Notes: generated by a model from the sequence alone, not told the origin. Counted from the stretch's first letter, positions 34,505 to 44,272 are shown. The stretch: 64,000 nucleotides of DNA from an uncultured Clostridia bacterium (GCA_937884975.1 CAKZZS010000023.1:1-64000), one strand, 5' to 3'. Numbers and translations: made by a program.

Positions 34505-36043
34505 ATGAAAACACCTTATTTGTTATGTATAATGGACGGCTTCGGATATAATCCTGATTCTTACGGTAACGCCATAAGAGCCGCAAAAAAGCCTAATCTT
34601 GACAGAATTTTCAAGGAATATCCGACTACTCTTATCGGTGCTTCCGGTATGGATGTCGGTCTTCCCGACGGTCAGATGGGCAACTCCGAGGTCGGACATA
34701 CAAATATCGGCGCAGGTCGTGTTGTTTATCAGGAGCTTACAAGGATTACAAAGTCCATTCAGGACGGGGATTTCTTCACTAATGATGTAATCGTTAAAGC
34801 GGTTGATAACGCGCTTGAAAACAATACTGCGCTTCATCTTATCGGCCTTTTGTCAGACGGCGGCGTTCACAGCCATAATACCCATCTTTACGCTTTTCTT
34901 GAGCTTGCAAAGAGAAAAGGTCTTGACAGAGTTTATGTTCACTGTCTTCTTGACGGACGTGATGTTCCGCCTGCTTCGGGAGTTGAATATATTGCCGAGC
35001 TTGAAGAAAAGTTTAAGGAAATCGGCGTCGGTAAAATAGCTACCGTTATGGGAAGATTTTACGCTATGGACAGAGATAACCTCTGGGACAGAGTCGGTCT
35101 TGCCTATAACGCAATGGTAAACGGCGAAGGTATACAGGCGTCGGACGCTATTGAAGCTGTTAAAAAGAGCTATGAAACAATTGACGGCGACGGAAAGAAT
35201 CTTACGGACGAATTTGTAATGCCTACAGTTATTTCAAAGGACGGTATGATAAAGACTAATGACTCTGTTGTATTCTTCAATTTCCGTCCCGACAGAGCAA
35301 GAGAAATCACACGTTCGTTTGTTGATCCCGATTTCAACGGCTTTGAAAGAAAAGAATTTTTTCCGCTCTATTATGTTTGTATGACCCAGTATGACGCGCT
35401 CATGCCAAACGTTGAGGTTGCGTTCAAACCCGAGTCTCTTGTAAACACAATGGGCGAGTATCTCTCAAATCTCGGTAAAACCCAGCTTCGTATTGCCGAA
35501 ACCCAGAAATATGCTCATGTAACGTTCTTCTTTAACGGCGGAAGAGAAAAGCAGTATGAGGGCGAGGACAGAATTCTTATCGATTCTCCCAAGATTTCTA
35601 CCTTTGACCTTAAGCCGGAAATGAGCGCATACGAGGTTACGGACGCATTGGTTCCGAAAATTTTAAGCGGCGAGTATGATTTAATTGTACTTAATTTTGC
35701 TAACTGCGATATGGTTGGTCACACGGGTATCTTTGACGCAGCTGTAAAGGCTGTTGAAGCCGTTGACGAATGTGTCGGCAGGGTAGTTGACGCGGTTCTT
35801 CAGATGGGCGGAGCGGTGCTTCTTACCGCCGACCACGGAAATGCAGATAAAATGCTTGAAGCAGATGGCACCCCCTTTACGGCTCATACAACAAACCTTG
35901 TTCCTCTTTCCTGTATCGGCAGGGGAGATGTAAAACTGAAGAAAGAGGGCGGAAGACTTTGTGACCTGAGCCCGACTCTTCTTGATCTTATGGGACTTGA
36001 ACAGCCAAAAGAAATGACCGGTGTTTCGCTTATCGAAAAATAA
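34505..36043 (+). CDS. gpmI: 2,3-bisphosphoglycerate-independent phosphoglycerate mutase
   Basis: Interconverts 3- and 2-phosphoglycerate through a phosphoserine. At 512 residues it matches the Mn-dependent family. IMDGFGYNP near the N-terminus binds metal; QMGNSEVGHTNIGAGR holds the nucleophilic Ser. HCLLDGRDVPP, ATVMGRFYAMDRDNLWDR and LTADHGNAD, AHTTN complete the family pattern. It is the last gene of the pgk-tpiA-gpmI transcript, followed by a terminator. Confidence 0.97.
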   Translation: MKTPYLLCIMDGFGYNPDSYGNAIRAAKKPNLDRIFKEYPTTLIGASGMDVGLPDGQMGNSEVGHTNIGAGRVVYQELTRITKSIQDGDFFTNDVIVKAVDNALENNTALHLIGLLSDGGVHSHNTHLYAFLELAKRKGLDRVYVHCLLDGRDVPPASGVEYIAELEEKFKEIGVGKIATVMGRFYAMDRDNLWDRVGLAYNAMVNGEGIQASDAIEAVKKSYETIDGDGKNLTDEFVMPTVISKDGMIKTNDSVVFFNFRPDRAREITRSFVDPDFNGFERKEFFPLYYVCMTQYDALMPNVEVAFKPESLVNTMGEYLSNLGKTQLRIAETQKYAHVTFFFNGGREKQYEGEDRILIDSPKISTFDLKPEMSAYEVTDALVPKILSGEYDLIVLNFANCDMVGHTGIFDAAVKAVEAVDECVGRVVDAVLQMGGAVLLTADHGNADKMLEADGTPFTAHTTNLVPLSCIGRGDVKLKKEGGRLCDLSPTLLDLMGLEQPKEMTGVSLIEK

Positions 36044-36071
36044 ATAAAATTATATTTTTAACCCAAATTTT

Positions 36072-36108
36072 AAAACGCAGGCAGGAAACTGTCTGCGTTT
36101 ACTTTTTT
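36072..36108 (+). terminator. Terminator of the glycolytic operon
   Basis: A 12-bp stem (36073-36084 with 36089-36100, one mismatched or wobble pair) capped by a GAAA loop and followed by a T-rich tract. Confidence 0.8.
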
Positions 36109-36109
36109 C

Positions 36110-36138
36110 TTGACTTTTGAGTTTTCTTGTCATATTAT
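36110..36138 (+). promoter_or_regulatory. Promoter of the AbrB-like gene
   Basis: TTGACT (36110-36115), 17 bases, TATTAT (36133-36138), placed between the glycolytic terminator and the regulator gene. Confidence 0.65.
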
Positions 36139-36183
36139 GTATAGGTAATTACTGTAAAAATGTCATTTTATGGGGGAATATAT

Positions 36184-36432
36184 ATGAAATCGACAGGTTT
36201 TGTCAGACGTATTGACGAGGCAGGAAGAATTGTACTTCCAAAGGAATTAAGAAAAAAATTTCATCTGACTGAAAATGAAAGCTCGCTTGAATTTTACGTT
36301 ACGGACGATTCAATTGTTATGAAAAAGTATGAGCCGTCCTGTATGTTCTGCAATAGGGTTGAGGATACAGTTGAATACGAGGGAGTTAAAATTTGCAGAA
36401 GCTGTATTGAAAAACTTGATAAGCTTAAATAA
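36184..36432 (+). CDS. AbrB/SpoVT-type regulator with C-terminal zinc ribbon
   Basis: An 82-residue protein. Residues 1-45 are a SpoVT-AbrB swapped-hairpin DNA-binding domain (FVRRIDEAGRIVLPKELRKK). Residues about 55-77 hold two CxxC pairs (CMFC and CRSC), forming a likely zinc ribbon instead of the usual multimerisation domain. ATG 36184 is chosen since GGGGGAA lies upstream; the in-frame ATG 36160 is close to the promoter and has no ribosome site. It is monocistronic. Targets are unknown; transition-state control is the family theme. Confidence 0.85.
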   Translation: MKSTGFVRRIDEAGRIVLPKELRKKFHLTENESSLEFYVTDDSIVMKKYEPSCMFCNRVEDTVEYEGVKICRSCIEKLDKLK

Positions 36433-36438
36433 TAAAGC

Positions 36439-36473
36439 AAAAAAGAACGCGGTATTCGTCCGCGTTCTTTTTT
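36439..36473. terminator. Bidirectional terminator
   Basis: A GC-rich stem (36445-36452 with 36460-36467) extended by A and T runs on both sides serves the convergent AbrB-like and SCP2 genes. Confidence 0.87.
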
Positions 36474-36484
36474 ATTCTCAAAAA

Positions 36485-36808
36485 TTATTTTGCGAGTTTG
36501 AGTACTGTTAATACAGCGTTGATGTCTCCGTCAACAACAACCTTGCCGCTGTTAAAAGCAACTTCAGGATCAAGCTTTCCGTCAAGGAGCTTTGTAAGGT
36601 TTGTCGGATTTACGGTTACAATAGCGTTATGATCGTAATAATCATAAGGCTCAACGTTTACCTGATGGTCTTTGACTTCAATATAGAAGATACCCTGTGT
36701 GTTTTTACCCTCAAGGTTAATCTGAAGAGCAACTACACCGTCAATTTTAGACGCATCGGACTCAACAAACTTGCTGCGAACCTTTTCAACAACCTGCTCG
36801 TATGTCAT
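36485..36808 (-). CDS. SCP2 sterol-binding-domain protein
   Basis: A 107-residue single-domain SCP2-like protein: ALQINLEGKNTQGIFYIEV, then TVNPTNLTKLLDGKLDP and FNSGKVVVDGD, the fold's lipid-pocket core. In bacteria these small proteins are thought to bind lipids or acyl chains. No partner is adjacent. Its ribosome site is AAAGGATG. Confidence 0.88.
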   Translation of the reverse strand: MTYEQVVEKVRSKFVESDASKIDGVVALQINLEGKNTQGIFYIEVKDHQVNVEPYDYYDHNAIVTVNPTNLTKLLDGKLDPEVAFNSGKVVVDGDINAVLTVLKLAK

Positions 36809-36838
36809 CGGTAATCATCCTTTCTTAAAATTTGCAAC

Positions 36839-36867
36839 ATTTTAGCACAATGTAATACTATTTTCAA
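36839..36867 (-). promoter_or_regulatory. Promoter of the SCP2 gene
   Basis: Minus strand: TTGAAA (36867-36862), 17 bases, TAAAAT (36844-36839), about 30 bp before the start codon. Confidence 0.68.
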
Positions 36868-36937
36868 GGGGAATTTTGTAAAACGGAAATTTACACAAAA
36901 AAACTTTAAATTTCTTCTGAAAATCATCAATTTTTTA

Positions 36938-36966
36938 ATGACATTTAATTAAAAATATTGTATAAT
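36938..36966 (+). promoter_or_regulatory. Promoter of the hydrolase-miaB transcript
   Basis: ATGACA (36938-36943), 17 bases, TATAAT (36961-36966), 31 bp before the hydrolase start. It likely drives the long plus-strand run of closely spaced genes to about 52974. Confidence 0.65.
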
Positions 36967-36997
36967 ACTATAAATATGGATTTTTGAGGTGAGATAA

Positions 36998-37948
36998 ATG
37001 CCGATTATTAGAAAAGAGGCTTATTTTAACTCTTCAACAGGCGAAAACAGAATAAGAACACTTATATGGTTTGATGACAGTACAGAACCCAAGGGAGTTG
37101 TTCAGCTCGCTCACGGAATGGCGGAGCATATAGGAAGATATGACGATTTTGCGCGTTTTCTTGCTTCAAACGGATTTGTTGTTTGCGGTAACGATCATCT
37201 CGGTCACGGACTTTCCGTAAACAGTTCTTTCGATTACGGCTTTTTTGCGGATGAAGACGGCGACAAACGTCTTGTCGACGATATGCATATTCTCACTCAC
37301 ATTATGAAAAAGCGCTATCCTAATTTACCTTACATGCTTTTCGGCCATAGTATGGGTTCCCTTTGCGCAAGAGTTTATGCAATGCATTTCGGAAACGAAA
37401 TTGACGGCGTAGTTTTCTGCGGCACGCTTAATGTGCCTTACGCTTCGCCCGTACTCATTCCCGTACTTGATAAGCTTATTGATAAATTCGGTCCGAGAAC
37501 TGATGTCGACAAAATTGTTTCATTTGTCCAGAAAGCGCAGGTTTTTCTTACAAGAGACGAACGCGCGGCTGTATCCTGGCTTAGTTCAAATTCCGAAAAC
37601 TGGGATGCTTACGAATCAGATGAAATGTGCGGCTTCCCGTTTAAGCTCGGAGGATACAGAGACCTTGTGGTCCTTGCGTGTGAAGCGTGTCAGTCCGACT
37701 GGGCAGAACAAATTCCGTTAGGTCTTCCGATTATGGTAATTTCCGGCGCGCTCGATCCTATAAGCTTTAACGGAAGAACGGCTCTTCTTGCGTCTGACCA
37801 GTTGGCACTTGCAGGTCACGAAATTGAGCCTATCCTTTATCCCGGAAACAAGCACGAAATATTAAATGAGAAGAATAAAGACGTTGTTTATAACGATGTC
37901 CTTGAATTCTTTAACGGAATAGTTAATTCTTCGGAGGTAACCGCTTGA
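36998..37948 (+). CDS. Alpha/beta hydrolase (monoacylglycerol lipase-like)
   Basis: A 316-residue alpha/beta hydrolase of the serine aminopeptidase S33/lysophospholipase group. HGMAEHIGRYDDFARFL and GNDHLGHG shape the oxyanion region, Ser is in LFGHSMGSLCAR, the acid is in SGALDPI, and His is in YPGNKHEIL. It probably cleaves monoacylglycerols or lysophospholipids. It has no signal peptide. It overlaps miaB by one base pair step (TTGA). Confidence 0.88.
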   Translation: MPIIRKEAYFNSSTGENRIRTLIWFDDSTEPKGVVQLAHGMAEHIGRYDDFARFLASNGFVVCGNDHLGHGLSVNSSFDYGFFADEDGDKRLVDDMHILTHIMKKRYPNLPYMLFGHSMGSLCARVYAMHFGNEIDGVVFCGTLNVPYASPVLIPVLDKLIDKFGPRTDVDKIVSFVQKAQVFLTRDERAAVSWLSSNSENWDAYESDEMCGFPFKLGGYRDLVVLACEACQSDWAEQIPLGLPIMVISGALDPISFNGRTALLASDQLALAGHEIEPILYPGNKHEILNEKNKDVVYNDVLEFFNGIVNSSEVTA

Positions 37949-39360
37949 GCAGTTCATTTGATACGGACAAAGAAAAATATCTTCAAAGCCAGTATTTATT
38001 AAAGGTTCAGAGTATTCTTTCTTCAAGATACGATAAAAAACCGCTCGCCTTTGTTCATACATACGGCTGTCAGGGGAATGTTGCGGACAGTGAACGGATT
38101 AAGGGTATGCTCTCTCAAATGGGTTACGGTTTTACCGATAATTTAAGTGAAGCGGATTTTGTGCTTTACAATACCTGCGCTGTGCGCGAACATGCGGAAG
38201 ACAGAGTTTTCGGTAATGTCGGTGAGTTAAAGAAATATAAAAAGGACAAGCCCGGTTTGAAAATTGCTCTTTGCGGCTGTATGATGCAGCAACAGCATAT
38301 AAGAGACAAAATTTATAAAAGCTATCCGTATGTTGACCTTGTTTTCGGCACTCACGCCATTTATCAGTTTCCGCAGTTGATGTTTGATACTCTTTCTGGC
38401 GGAAAAAGAGTTTATTTCGCGCCTGAGGATAACGGTTTGATAATGGAGGATGTTCCCGTTTTAAGGGATAAGGATTCGAAGGCGTGGCTTCCCATTATGT
38501 ACGGGTGTAACAATTTCTGCACCTACTGTATTGTTCCTTATGTTCGCGGAAGGGAAAAAAGCAGAGAACCGTACAGAATTATTAACGAGGCAAAGAAGCT
38601 TATTTCTCAAGGTTATAAAGATATTACGCTTTTAGGTCAGAATGTTAATTCTTATGGAAAAAATACCGATTTCAATACCGATTTTTCCGACCTGTTAAAA
38701 CAGATAAATGACCTTGAGGGCGACTTTATAATTCGTTTTATGACCTCCCATCCTAAAGACTGCACGAAGAAGCTTCTTGACACTATGTCACAGTGCAAAA
38801 AGGTTGCAAGGCATATCCATCTTCCTTTCCAGTCGGGAAATAACAGAATTCTCAAAGAAATGAACAGGCATTATACCCGTGAAAAGTATCTTGAGCTTAT
38901 CGATTATGCAAAAAAGGTTATGCCCGACATTTCGATTACGAGCGACGTTATAGTCGGTTTTCCCGGTGAAACCGAGGAGGAATTTAACGATACGCTTTCG
39001 CTTGTTGAGAAGGTTGAGTTTACCTCGCTTTTTACTTTTATTTATTCAAAGCGCGAGGGTACTCCTGCTGCTGAAATGGACGACCCCGTTTCAAAGGAAG
39101 AAAAATCAAGGCGTTTTAAAGAGCTTTGTGACTTACAGGAGTCAATTGCCGCTAAAAGAACCGCTAAAATGAAGGGTAAAACCTACCGCGTTCTCTGCGA
39201 GGGAATAAGTAAAAATGATGACACTCTTCTTTCCGGAAGAACGGACGGGAATGTTATAATTGAATTTTCAGGCGATAATAGTATTATCGGAAAATATGTA
39301 AATGTCAAAGTTACTCAGCCGCTTAACTGGATAGTTAGAGGCGAGTTAGTAAATAATTAA
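37945..39360 (+). CDS. miaB: tRNA-2-methylthio-N6-dimethylallyladenosine synthase
   Basis: A radical SAM methylthiotransferase that modifies A37 of tRNAs reading UNN codons. It has 471 residues. The UPF0004 domain has three Cys (TYGCQGN, NTCAVRE, CGCMMQQ) for the auxiliary cluster. The radical SAM CxxxCxxC is in CNNFCTYCIVPYVRGRE, and a TRAM domain ends the protein. It starts at TTG 37945 after GGAGG. miaA, which makes its substrate, lies downstream in the same run. Confidence 0.95.
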   Translation: MSSSFDTDKEKYLQSQYLLKVQSILSSRYDKKPLAFVHTYGCQGNVADSERIKGMLSQMGYGFTDNLSEADFVLYNTCAVREHAEDRVFGNVGELKKYKKDKPGLKIALCGCMMQQQHIRDKIYKSYPYVDLVFGTHAIYQFPQLMFDTLSGGKRVYFAPEDNGLIMEDVPVLRDKDSKAWLPIMYGCNNFCTYCIVPYVRGREKSREPYRIINEAKKLISQGYKDITLLGQNVNSYGKNTDFNTDFSDLLKQINDLEGDFIIRFMTSHPKDCTKKLLDTMSQCKKVARHIHLPFQSGNNRILKEMNRHYTREKYLELIDYAKKVMPDISITSDVIVGFPGETEEEFNDTLSLVEKVEFTSLFTFIYSKREGTPAAEMDDPVSKEEKSRRFKELCDLQESIAAKRTAKMKGKTYRVLCEGISKNDDTLLSGRTDGNVIIEFSGDNSIIGKYVNVKVTQPLNWIVRGELVNN

Positions 39361-39373
39361 AGGAGTTTTTTAA

Positions 39374-39796
39374 ATGGAAGAAGTAATCAGATTGACAAGA
39401 GAATTGGGAAAAGCAATTCAGAAGAACGAAAAATATCTCAACTATGTTGAAGCAAGAAAGGCTAATGACGCAGACGAGGAATTAGCAGGTCTTATCTCCA
39501 AAATTAACCTTATTCAGGCTTCATATCAGCAGGAAGCTTCCCGTGAAGACGCGAGTGAAGATAAAATGAAGGCTTATGACGAGGAGTTCCGTCAGGTTTA
39601 CGCTCAGATTATGATGAATAAAACCATGCAGAATTTTGAAGCAAGCCGCAAGGAAGTTGACGATATGATGAACTATCTTACCGGTATTCTTGCGCTTTGC
39701 GTAAACGGCGAAGATCCCGAAACCTGTGAACCTGCGCCTGCATGTTGCTCGGGAGCTTGCGATTCTTGCGCGAGCAATTGCGGTTCAGCCGAATAA
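39374..39796 (+). CDS. YlbF-family regulator with Cys-rich tail
   Basis: A 140-residue protein. Residues 1-115 form the helical YlbF/YmcA domain (EVIRLTRELGKAIQ, YNEFRQVY-like EEFRQVYAQI). Residues about 118-140 form a tail with seven cysteines (CEPAPACCSGACDSC, then CGS). In Bacillus, YlbF-YmcA-YaaT bind Fe-S clusters and assist RNase Y. The tail may hold such a cluster. It lies between miaB and mutS. Confidence 0.83.
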   Translation: MEEVIRLTRELGKAIQKNEKYLNYVEARKANDADEELAGLISKINLIQASYQQEASREDASEDKMKAYDEEFRQVYAQIMMNKTMQNFEASRKEVDDMMNYLTGILALCVNGEDPETCEPAPACCSGACDSCASNCGSAE

Positions 39797-39823
39797 TTTG
39801 TTTTTTGAAGGGATGTGAAGCAG

Positions 39824-42418
39824 ATGGCATTGTCGCCGATGATGCAGCAGTATTTTAAAATTAAAGAACAGTATAACGATGCCATTTTGCTTTTCAGACT
39901 CGGCGACTTTTACGAAATGTTCTTTGATGACGCTAAAACCGCATCAAAGGAGCTTGAGCTTGTGCTTACGGGTAGGGACTGCGGACTTGAGGAGCGCGCA
40001 CCTATGTGCGGCGTACCGTTTCACAGCGCCGATTCGTATATAGCAAAGCTCGTTTCAAGGGGTTATAAGGTTGCAATATGCGAACAGATGGAGGACCCAG
40101 CAACTGCAAAGGGAATTGTTCAGCGTGATATCGTTCGCGTGCTTTCTCCGGGTACGGTTATTGAAAGCAGTATGCTTGACGAGGGGAAAAATAATTATCT
40201 TTCGTGTATTTACTGTGAAGATAATCAAACCGCAGTTTGCTTTACCGATATTTCAACGGGTGAAATTCATATTACATCGTTTGAAAATGACGACAATAAA
40301 GTTCTTAATGAGCTTTCAAGATTTGAGCCGAGTGAAATTATTATAAATTCCCTTGCTTCAAAAAATAACGGACTTAAGGCTTATCTTCAGCGTAACGAAA
40401 TTACGGTTGAAACGCTTGAAGACGAGTTTGGGTATAATTCATGTGTTTCGGTTATTACAAAGCATTTCGGCGTTGTTTCGGTTGAAGAATTAAACGTTAA
40501 TCCTTCAAAGTCCGTAGTCTGTTCTCTCGGCGGTACGCTTGCGTATCTTAAAAATGCCCAGCGCGCAGATCTTACGAATTTAAAGGATATCGACTATTAT
40601 TCCGACGAAAAATTTATGCACCTCGATTTTTCCGCAAGGCGTAATCTTGAACTGACGGAAACTATGAGAGAGCGTGAAAAACGCGGATCTCTTCTCTGGG
40701 TTCTTGATAAAACCAAAACGGCGATGGGCAAAAGGCGAATGAGGTCGTTTATTGAAAGACCTTTAATGAATACGGTTGATATTGATAAAAGACTTAACGC
40801 AGTTGAGGAATTATTTGACAACAACTCTTTAAGAAAGTCTTTGACCGAAAAGTTGTCCGTTATATACGATATTGAGCGTCTGATGACAAGAATTGTCTAC
40901 GGTACAGCGAACGCAAAGGAGCTTTTATCGCTTTCTGTCGCACTTTCGCCGTTGCCTGAAATAAAGACGCTTTTATCGAGATGTAACAGCAGATTATTAA
41001 ACGAAACCTACGAAAGACTTGATGTTCTTTCCGATGTTAAAAACCTTGTTGACAATGCAATAAGCGAGGACGCTCCCTTTTCAGTCCGTGAGGGCGGAAT
41101 GATTAAGAGCGGCTTTAACAGCGAGCTTGACGAGCTTCGGAAACTTGTTTCCGGAGGAAAGGACTTTATTTCCGAGCTTGAAGCGCGAGAACAGGAAAAA
41201 ACGGGAATAAAAAAATTAAGAGTTGGTTATAACCGCGTATTCGGTTATTATATTGAGGTTCTTAATTCCTATAAAGAGCTGGTTCCCGAAGATTATATCA
41301 GAAAACAGACTCTTTCAAACTGCGAACGTTACATAACGGATGAACTTAAACAGCTTGAAGCAAAGGTTTTAAGCGCCCAGGATAGAATAGTTTCTCTTGA
41401 ATTTGAGCTTTTCACTCAGGTAAGAAAGACAATTGCAAACGAGCTTTTAAGAACCCAGAAAACGGCTGACGCCATCGCCAATGTTGACGCGCTTTGCTCT
41501 CTGGCTTCGGTTGCGGTTATGAACGGGTATGTAAGACCTACAGTTAATAATACGGACGTTATTTCCATTAAGCAGGGAAGACATCCGGTAATTGAAAAAA
41601 TACTTTCCGACGTTCCTTTTGTTCCGAACGATACCTTGCTTGACTGTTCAGCTAACCGCGTTGCTGTTATTACCGGACCTAATATGGCGGGTAAATCGAC
41701 CTTTATGCGTCAGGTTGCGCTTATAGTTCTTATGGCGCAGATGGGTTCGTTTGTTCCGGCTTCGGAGGCTGTTATAGGTGTTGTAGACGCTGTGTTTACA
41801 CGCGTCGGTTCATCCGACGACCTTTCAACGGGTCAGTCCACCTTTATGGTTGAAATGAAAGAGGTTGCCGATATTCTTTCAAATTCCACAAAAAACAGTC
41901 TTATAATTTTTGATGAAATCGGAAGAGGCACGTCCACCTATGACGGAATGAGCATTGCCCGTGCAGTTATAGAATTTGCTGCCGACAAAAAGAAGCTCGG
42001 CGCAAAAACTCTTTTTGCTACTCACTATCATGAGCTTACCGAGCTTGAACAAATTGTTGACGGAGTTAAAAATTATAATATTGCCGTAAAAAAGCGCGGT
42101 GACGATATTACATTTTTACGCCGTATTGTAAGAGGACCTGCGGACGGAAGCTACGGCATTGAGGTTGCAAAGCTTGCAGGTGTTCCCGATACCGTTGTAA
42201 AAAGGGCAAAGGCTGTTCTAAAATCGCTTGAAGCGAACGGAAGCTATCTTCCGCCGCAGACGGTTGTTCCCGATATCGAGGAAGAACAGCAGGTTTCATT
42301 TGAACAAAAAAATAATCAGTCAATAGTTGAGAGCATTAAAAATATTGACGTAAATACGCTCACTCCTATTGAAGCGCTTTCAATTCTTTACGAACTGAAT
42401 AAAAAGGCTAATTCTTAA
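39824..42418 (+). CDS. mutS: DNA mismatch repair protein MutS
   Basis: Recognises mismatches. It has 864 residues, the full MutS1 length. SPMMQQYFKIKEQY and RLGDFYEMFFDDA at the N-terminus contain the Phe-x-Glu mismatch-reading motif. The ATPase has GPNMAGKS (Walker A) and LIIFDEIGRGTST (Walker B with signature). A helix-turn-helix tail ends it. I chose ATG 39824; a GTG at 39815 is in frame just upstream. It is paired with mutL, 30 bp downstream. Confidence 0.96.
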   Translation: MALSPMMQQYFKIKEQYNDAILLFRLGDFYEMFFDDAKTASKELELVLTGRDCGLEERAPMCGVPFHSADSYIAKLVSRGYKVAICEQMEDPATAKGIVQRDIVRVLSPGTVIESSMLDEGKNNYLSCIYCEDNQTAVCFTDISTGEIHITSFENDDNKVLNELSRFEPSEIIINSLASKNNGLKAYLQRNEITVETLEDEFGYNSCVSVITKHFGVVSVEELNVNPSKSVVCSLGGTLAYLKNAQRADLTNLKDIDYYSDEKFMHLDFSARRNLELTETMREREKRGSLLWVLDKTKTAMGKRRMRSFIERPLMNTVDIDKRLNAVEELFDNNSLRKSLTEKLSVIYDIERLMTRIVYGTANAKELLSLSVALSPLPEIKTLLSRCNSRLLNETYERLDVLSDVKNLVDNAISEDAPFSVREGGMIKSGFNSELDELRKLVSGGKDFISELEAREQEKTGIKKLRVGYNRVFGYYIEVLNSYKELVPEDYIRKQTLSNCERYITDELKQLEAKVLSAQDRIVSLEFELFTQVRKTIANELLRTQKTADAIANVDALCSLASVAVMNGYVRPTVNNTDVISIKQGRHPVIEKILSDVPFVPNDTLLDCSANRVAVITGPNMAGKSTFMRQVALIVLMAQMGSFVPASEAVIGVVDAVFTRVGSSDDLSTGQSTFMVEMKEVADILSNSTKNSLIIFDEIGRGTSTYDGMSIARAVIEFAADKKKLGAKTLFATHYHELTELEQIVDGVKNYNIAVKKRGDDITFLRRIVRGPADGSYGIEVAKLAGVPDTVVKRAKAVLKSLEANGSYLPPQTVVPDIEEEQQVSFEQKNNQSIVESIKNIDVNTLTPIEALSILYELNKKANS

Positions 42419-42448
42419 TTTCTTTAAATAAACGAAAGGAGGCGGGAT

Positions 42449-44272
42449 ATGAACAGAATAAATCTTCTGCCTAAAAGCATATTCGAGCTTATCGCGGCAG
42501 GCGAGGTTGTTGAAAGACCCGCTTCCGTAATTAAAGAGCTTGTTGAAAATTCAATTGACTCGGGAGCGAATAAAATTACCGTTGAAATCCAGAACGGCGG
42601 TATCCGATATATGCGCGTAACTGATAACGGTTGCGGCATTTATAAGGATGATATTGAGCGCGCCTTTACAAGTCATGCAACAAGTAAGATTTCTTCCGCG
42701 GACGACCTTGAAAAGATTTTCACCCTTGGCTTCAGAGGCGAAGCTCTTGCATCTATCAGCGCGGTTTCAAGAGTTGAATTACTGACAAAAACCGAAGATG
42801 ACTTTTCAGGTTCGAGATATGAAATATCGGCAGGCGAGTCATCTGCTGTTGAAGATGCCGGCTGTCCGGACGGAACTACAATTATTGTAAGGGATTTGTT
42901 TTACAATACCCCTGCGAGAATGAAATTTCTCAAAAAGGATGTAAGCGAGGGTAATTTGGTAAGCGGCATTATTGAAAAAATTGCCGTTTCTCACCCCGAT
43001 ATATCATTTAAGTTTATCCGTGACGGGAAACAGGTTCTTTTTACTCCGGGTAACAACGATTTGTTGACTGCCTGCGAAGCTGTTTTCGGTAAGGATTTTA
43101 CAAAGGATTTAATTGAGGTAAATTCCGTAATTAACTCAATTAAAGTCAGCGGTTATGTTTCTCATCCGTTTTCTTCAAGGGCAACCCGTTCAATGCAAAA
43201 TTTCTTTGTTAACGGACGATATATAAGAAATAAGACCATTTATGCCGCTCTTGAAGAGGCGTATAAGGGTTCGATTATGGTCGGAAAGCACCCTTATTGC
43301 GTGCTGTTTCTTGAATTACCTTTCGATACGGTTGACGTAAACGTTCATCCGGCAAAGACCGAGGTGCGTTTTTCCGATGAAAAAAGAATATTTGACAGCG
43401 TTTACTATGCCGTTAAAAATGTAATTGATAGTGATGTTAAACGTCCCGAATTCAAGGTTGAAAAGATAAATCCGATTACGCTCCATAAGGATTACAGGGA
43501 AAAATCGGATGAACAGCTAAAAATTTATCAGCAGATTATTGAAGAGACTGCAAAAAGCGATAAGGTAGAAATAAAATCACCCCGGGAAGATATTTCCGTT
43601 TCGGATGATATACCGAACCTTGTTAATTTAAACGATTATAAACAGATTAAGACCGAAGAACCCATAAAGCAGGAAATCAGTATTAAAACCGAAAAGGATA
43701 ATGATGATTTCAAAGTAATCGGAGAAGCATTTAACACTTATATTCTTGTCGAACAGGGTGAAAAGATACTTCTTATTGACAAGCACGCGGCTCACGAAAG
43801 AATGCTTTATGAACAGCTTAAAAGTAATTCCTCGCTTGAGGGAACGCAGCTTTTGATGAATCCTGTAAACGTCACTCTTTCAAAAGAAGAATATACCGCC
43901 GTTACGGAGAATTTATCCTTACTTAAAGAGGTCGGCTTTGTTGCGGAGGATTTCGGCTCGGGAAGCGTAATAGTAAGAGAATGTCCCGTTGATTTATCCG
44001 TTGAAGAGGTTAAGGATTTTCTTAACGAAATTGCAGGCTATCTTCTTAAAAATAAAAAAGACCTCGTTACCGAAAAGCAGGACTGGGTGCTTCATAATAT
44101 TGCCTGTCGCGCTGCGGTAAAGGGAGGAAATATTACAAGCGAATATGAAAGGAATAAGTTTGTTGAAAAGCTGCTTTCAATGCCCGAAATTCGCTATTGT
44201 CCGCACGGCAGACCTGTTGTAATTGAAATTACAAAATATTCGCTTGAAAAGCAATTTGGGAGAATACAGTAA
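42449..44272 (+). CDS. mutL: DNA mismatch repair protein MutL
   Basis: Couples MutS to strand removal. It has 607 residues. The N-terminal GHKL ATPase has ELVENSIDSGANKI, DNGCGI and GFRGEALASI. The C-terminal domain keeps the endonuclease metal motif as DKHAAHERMLYE (canonical D-Q-H-A; here Lys replaces Gln) and CPHGRP. It is thus the nicking type used by bacteria without MutH. It has an AAAGGAGG site and overlaps miaA by one base. Confidence 0.95.
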   Translation: MNRINLLPKSIFELIAAGEVVERPASVIKELVENSIDSGANKITVEIQNGGIRYMRVTDNGCGIYKDDIERAFTSHATSKISSADDLEKIFTLGFRGEALASISAVSRVELLTKTEDDFSGSRYEISAGESSAVEDAGCPDGTTIIVRDLFYNTPARMKFLKKDVSEGNLVSGIIEKIAVSHPDISFKFIRDGKQVLFTPGNNDLLTACEAVFGKDFTKDLIEVNSVINSIKVSGYVSHPFSSRATRSMQNFFVNGRYIRNKTIYAALEEAYKGSIMVGKHPYCVLFLELPFDTVDVNVHPAKTEVRFSDEKRIFDSVYYAVKNVIDSDVKRPEFKVEKINPITLHKDYREKSDEQLKIYQQIIEETAKSDKVEIKSPREDISVSDDIPNLVNLNDYKQIKTEEPIKQEISIKTEKDNDDFKVIGEAFNTYILVEQGEKILLIDKHAAHERMLYEQLKSNSSLEGTQLLMNPVNVTLSKEEYTAVTENLSLLKEVGFVAEDFGSGSVIVRECPVDLSVEEVKDFLNEIAGYLLKNKKDLVTEKQDWVLHNIACRAAVKGGNITSEYERNKFVEKLLSMPEIRYCPHGRPVVIEITKYSLEKQFGRIQ

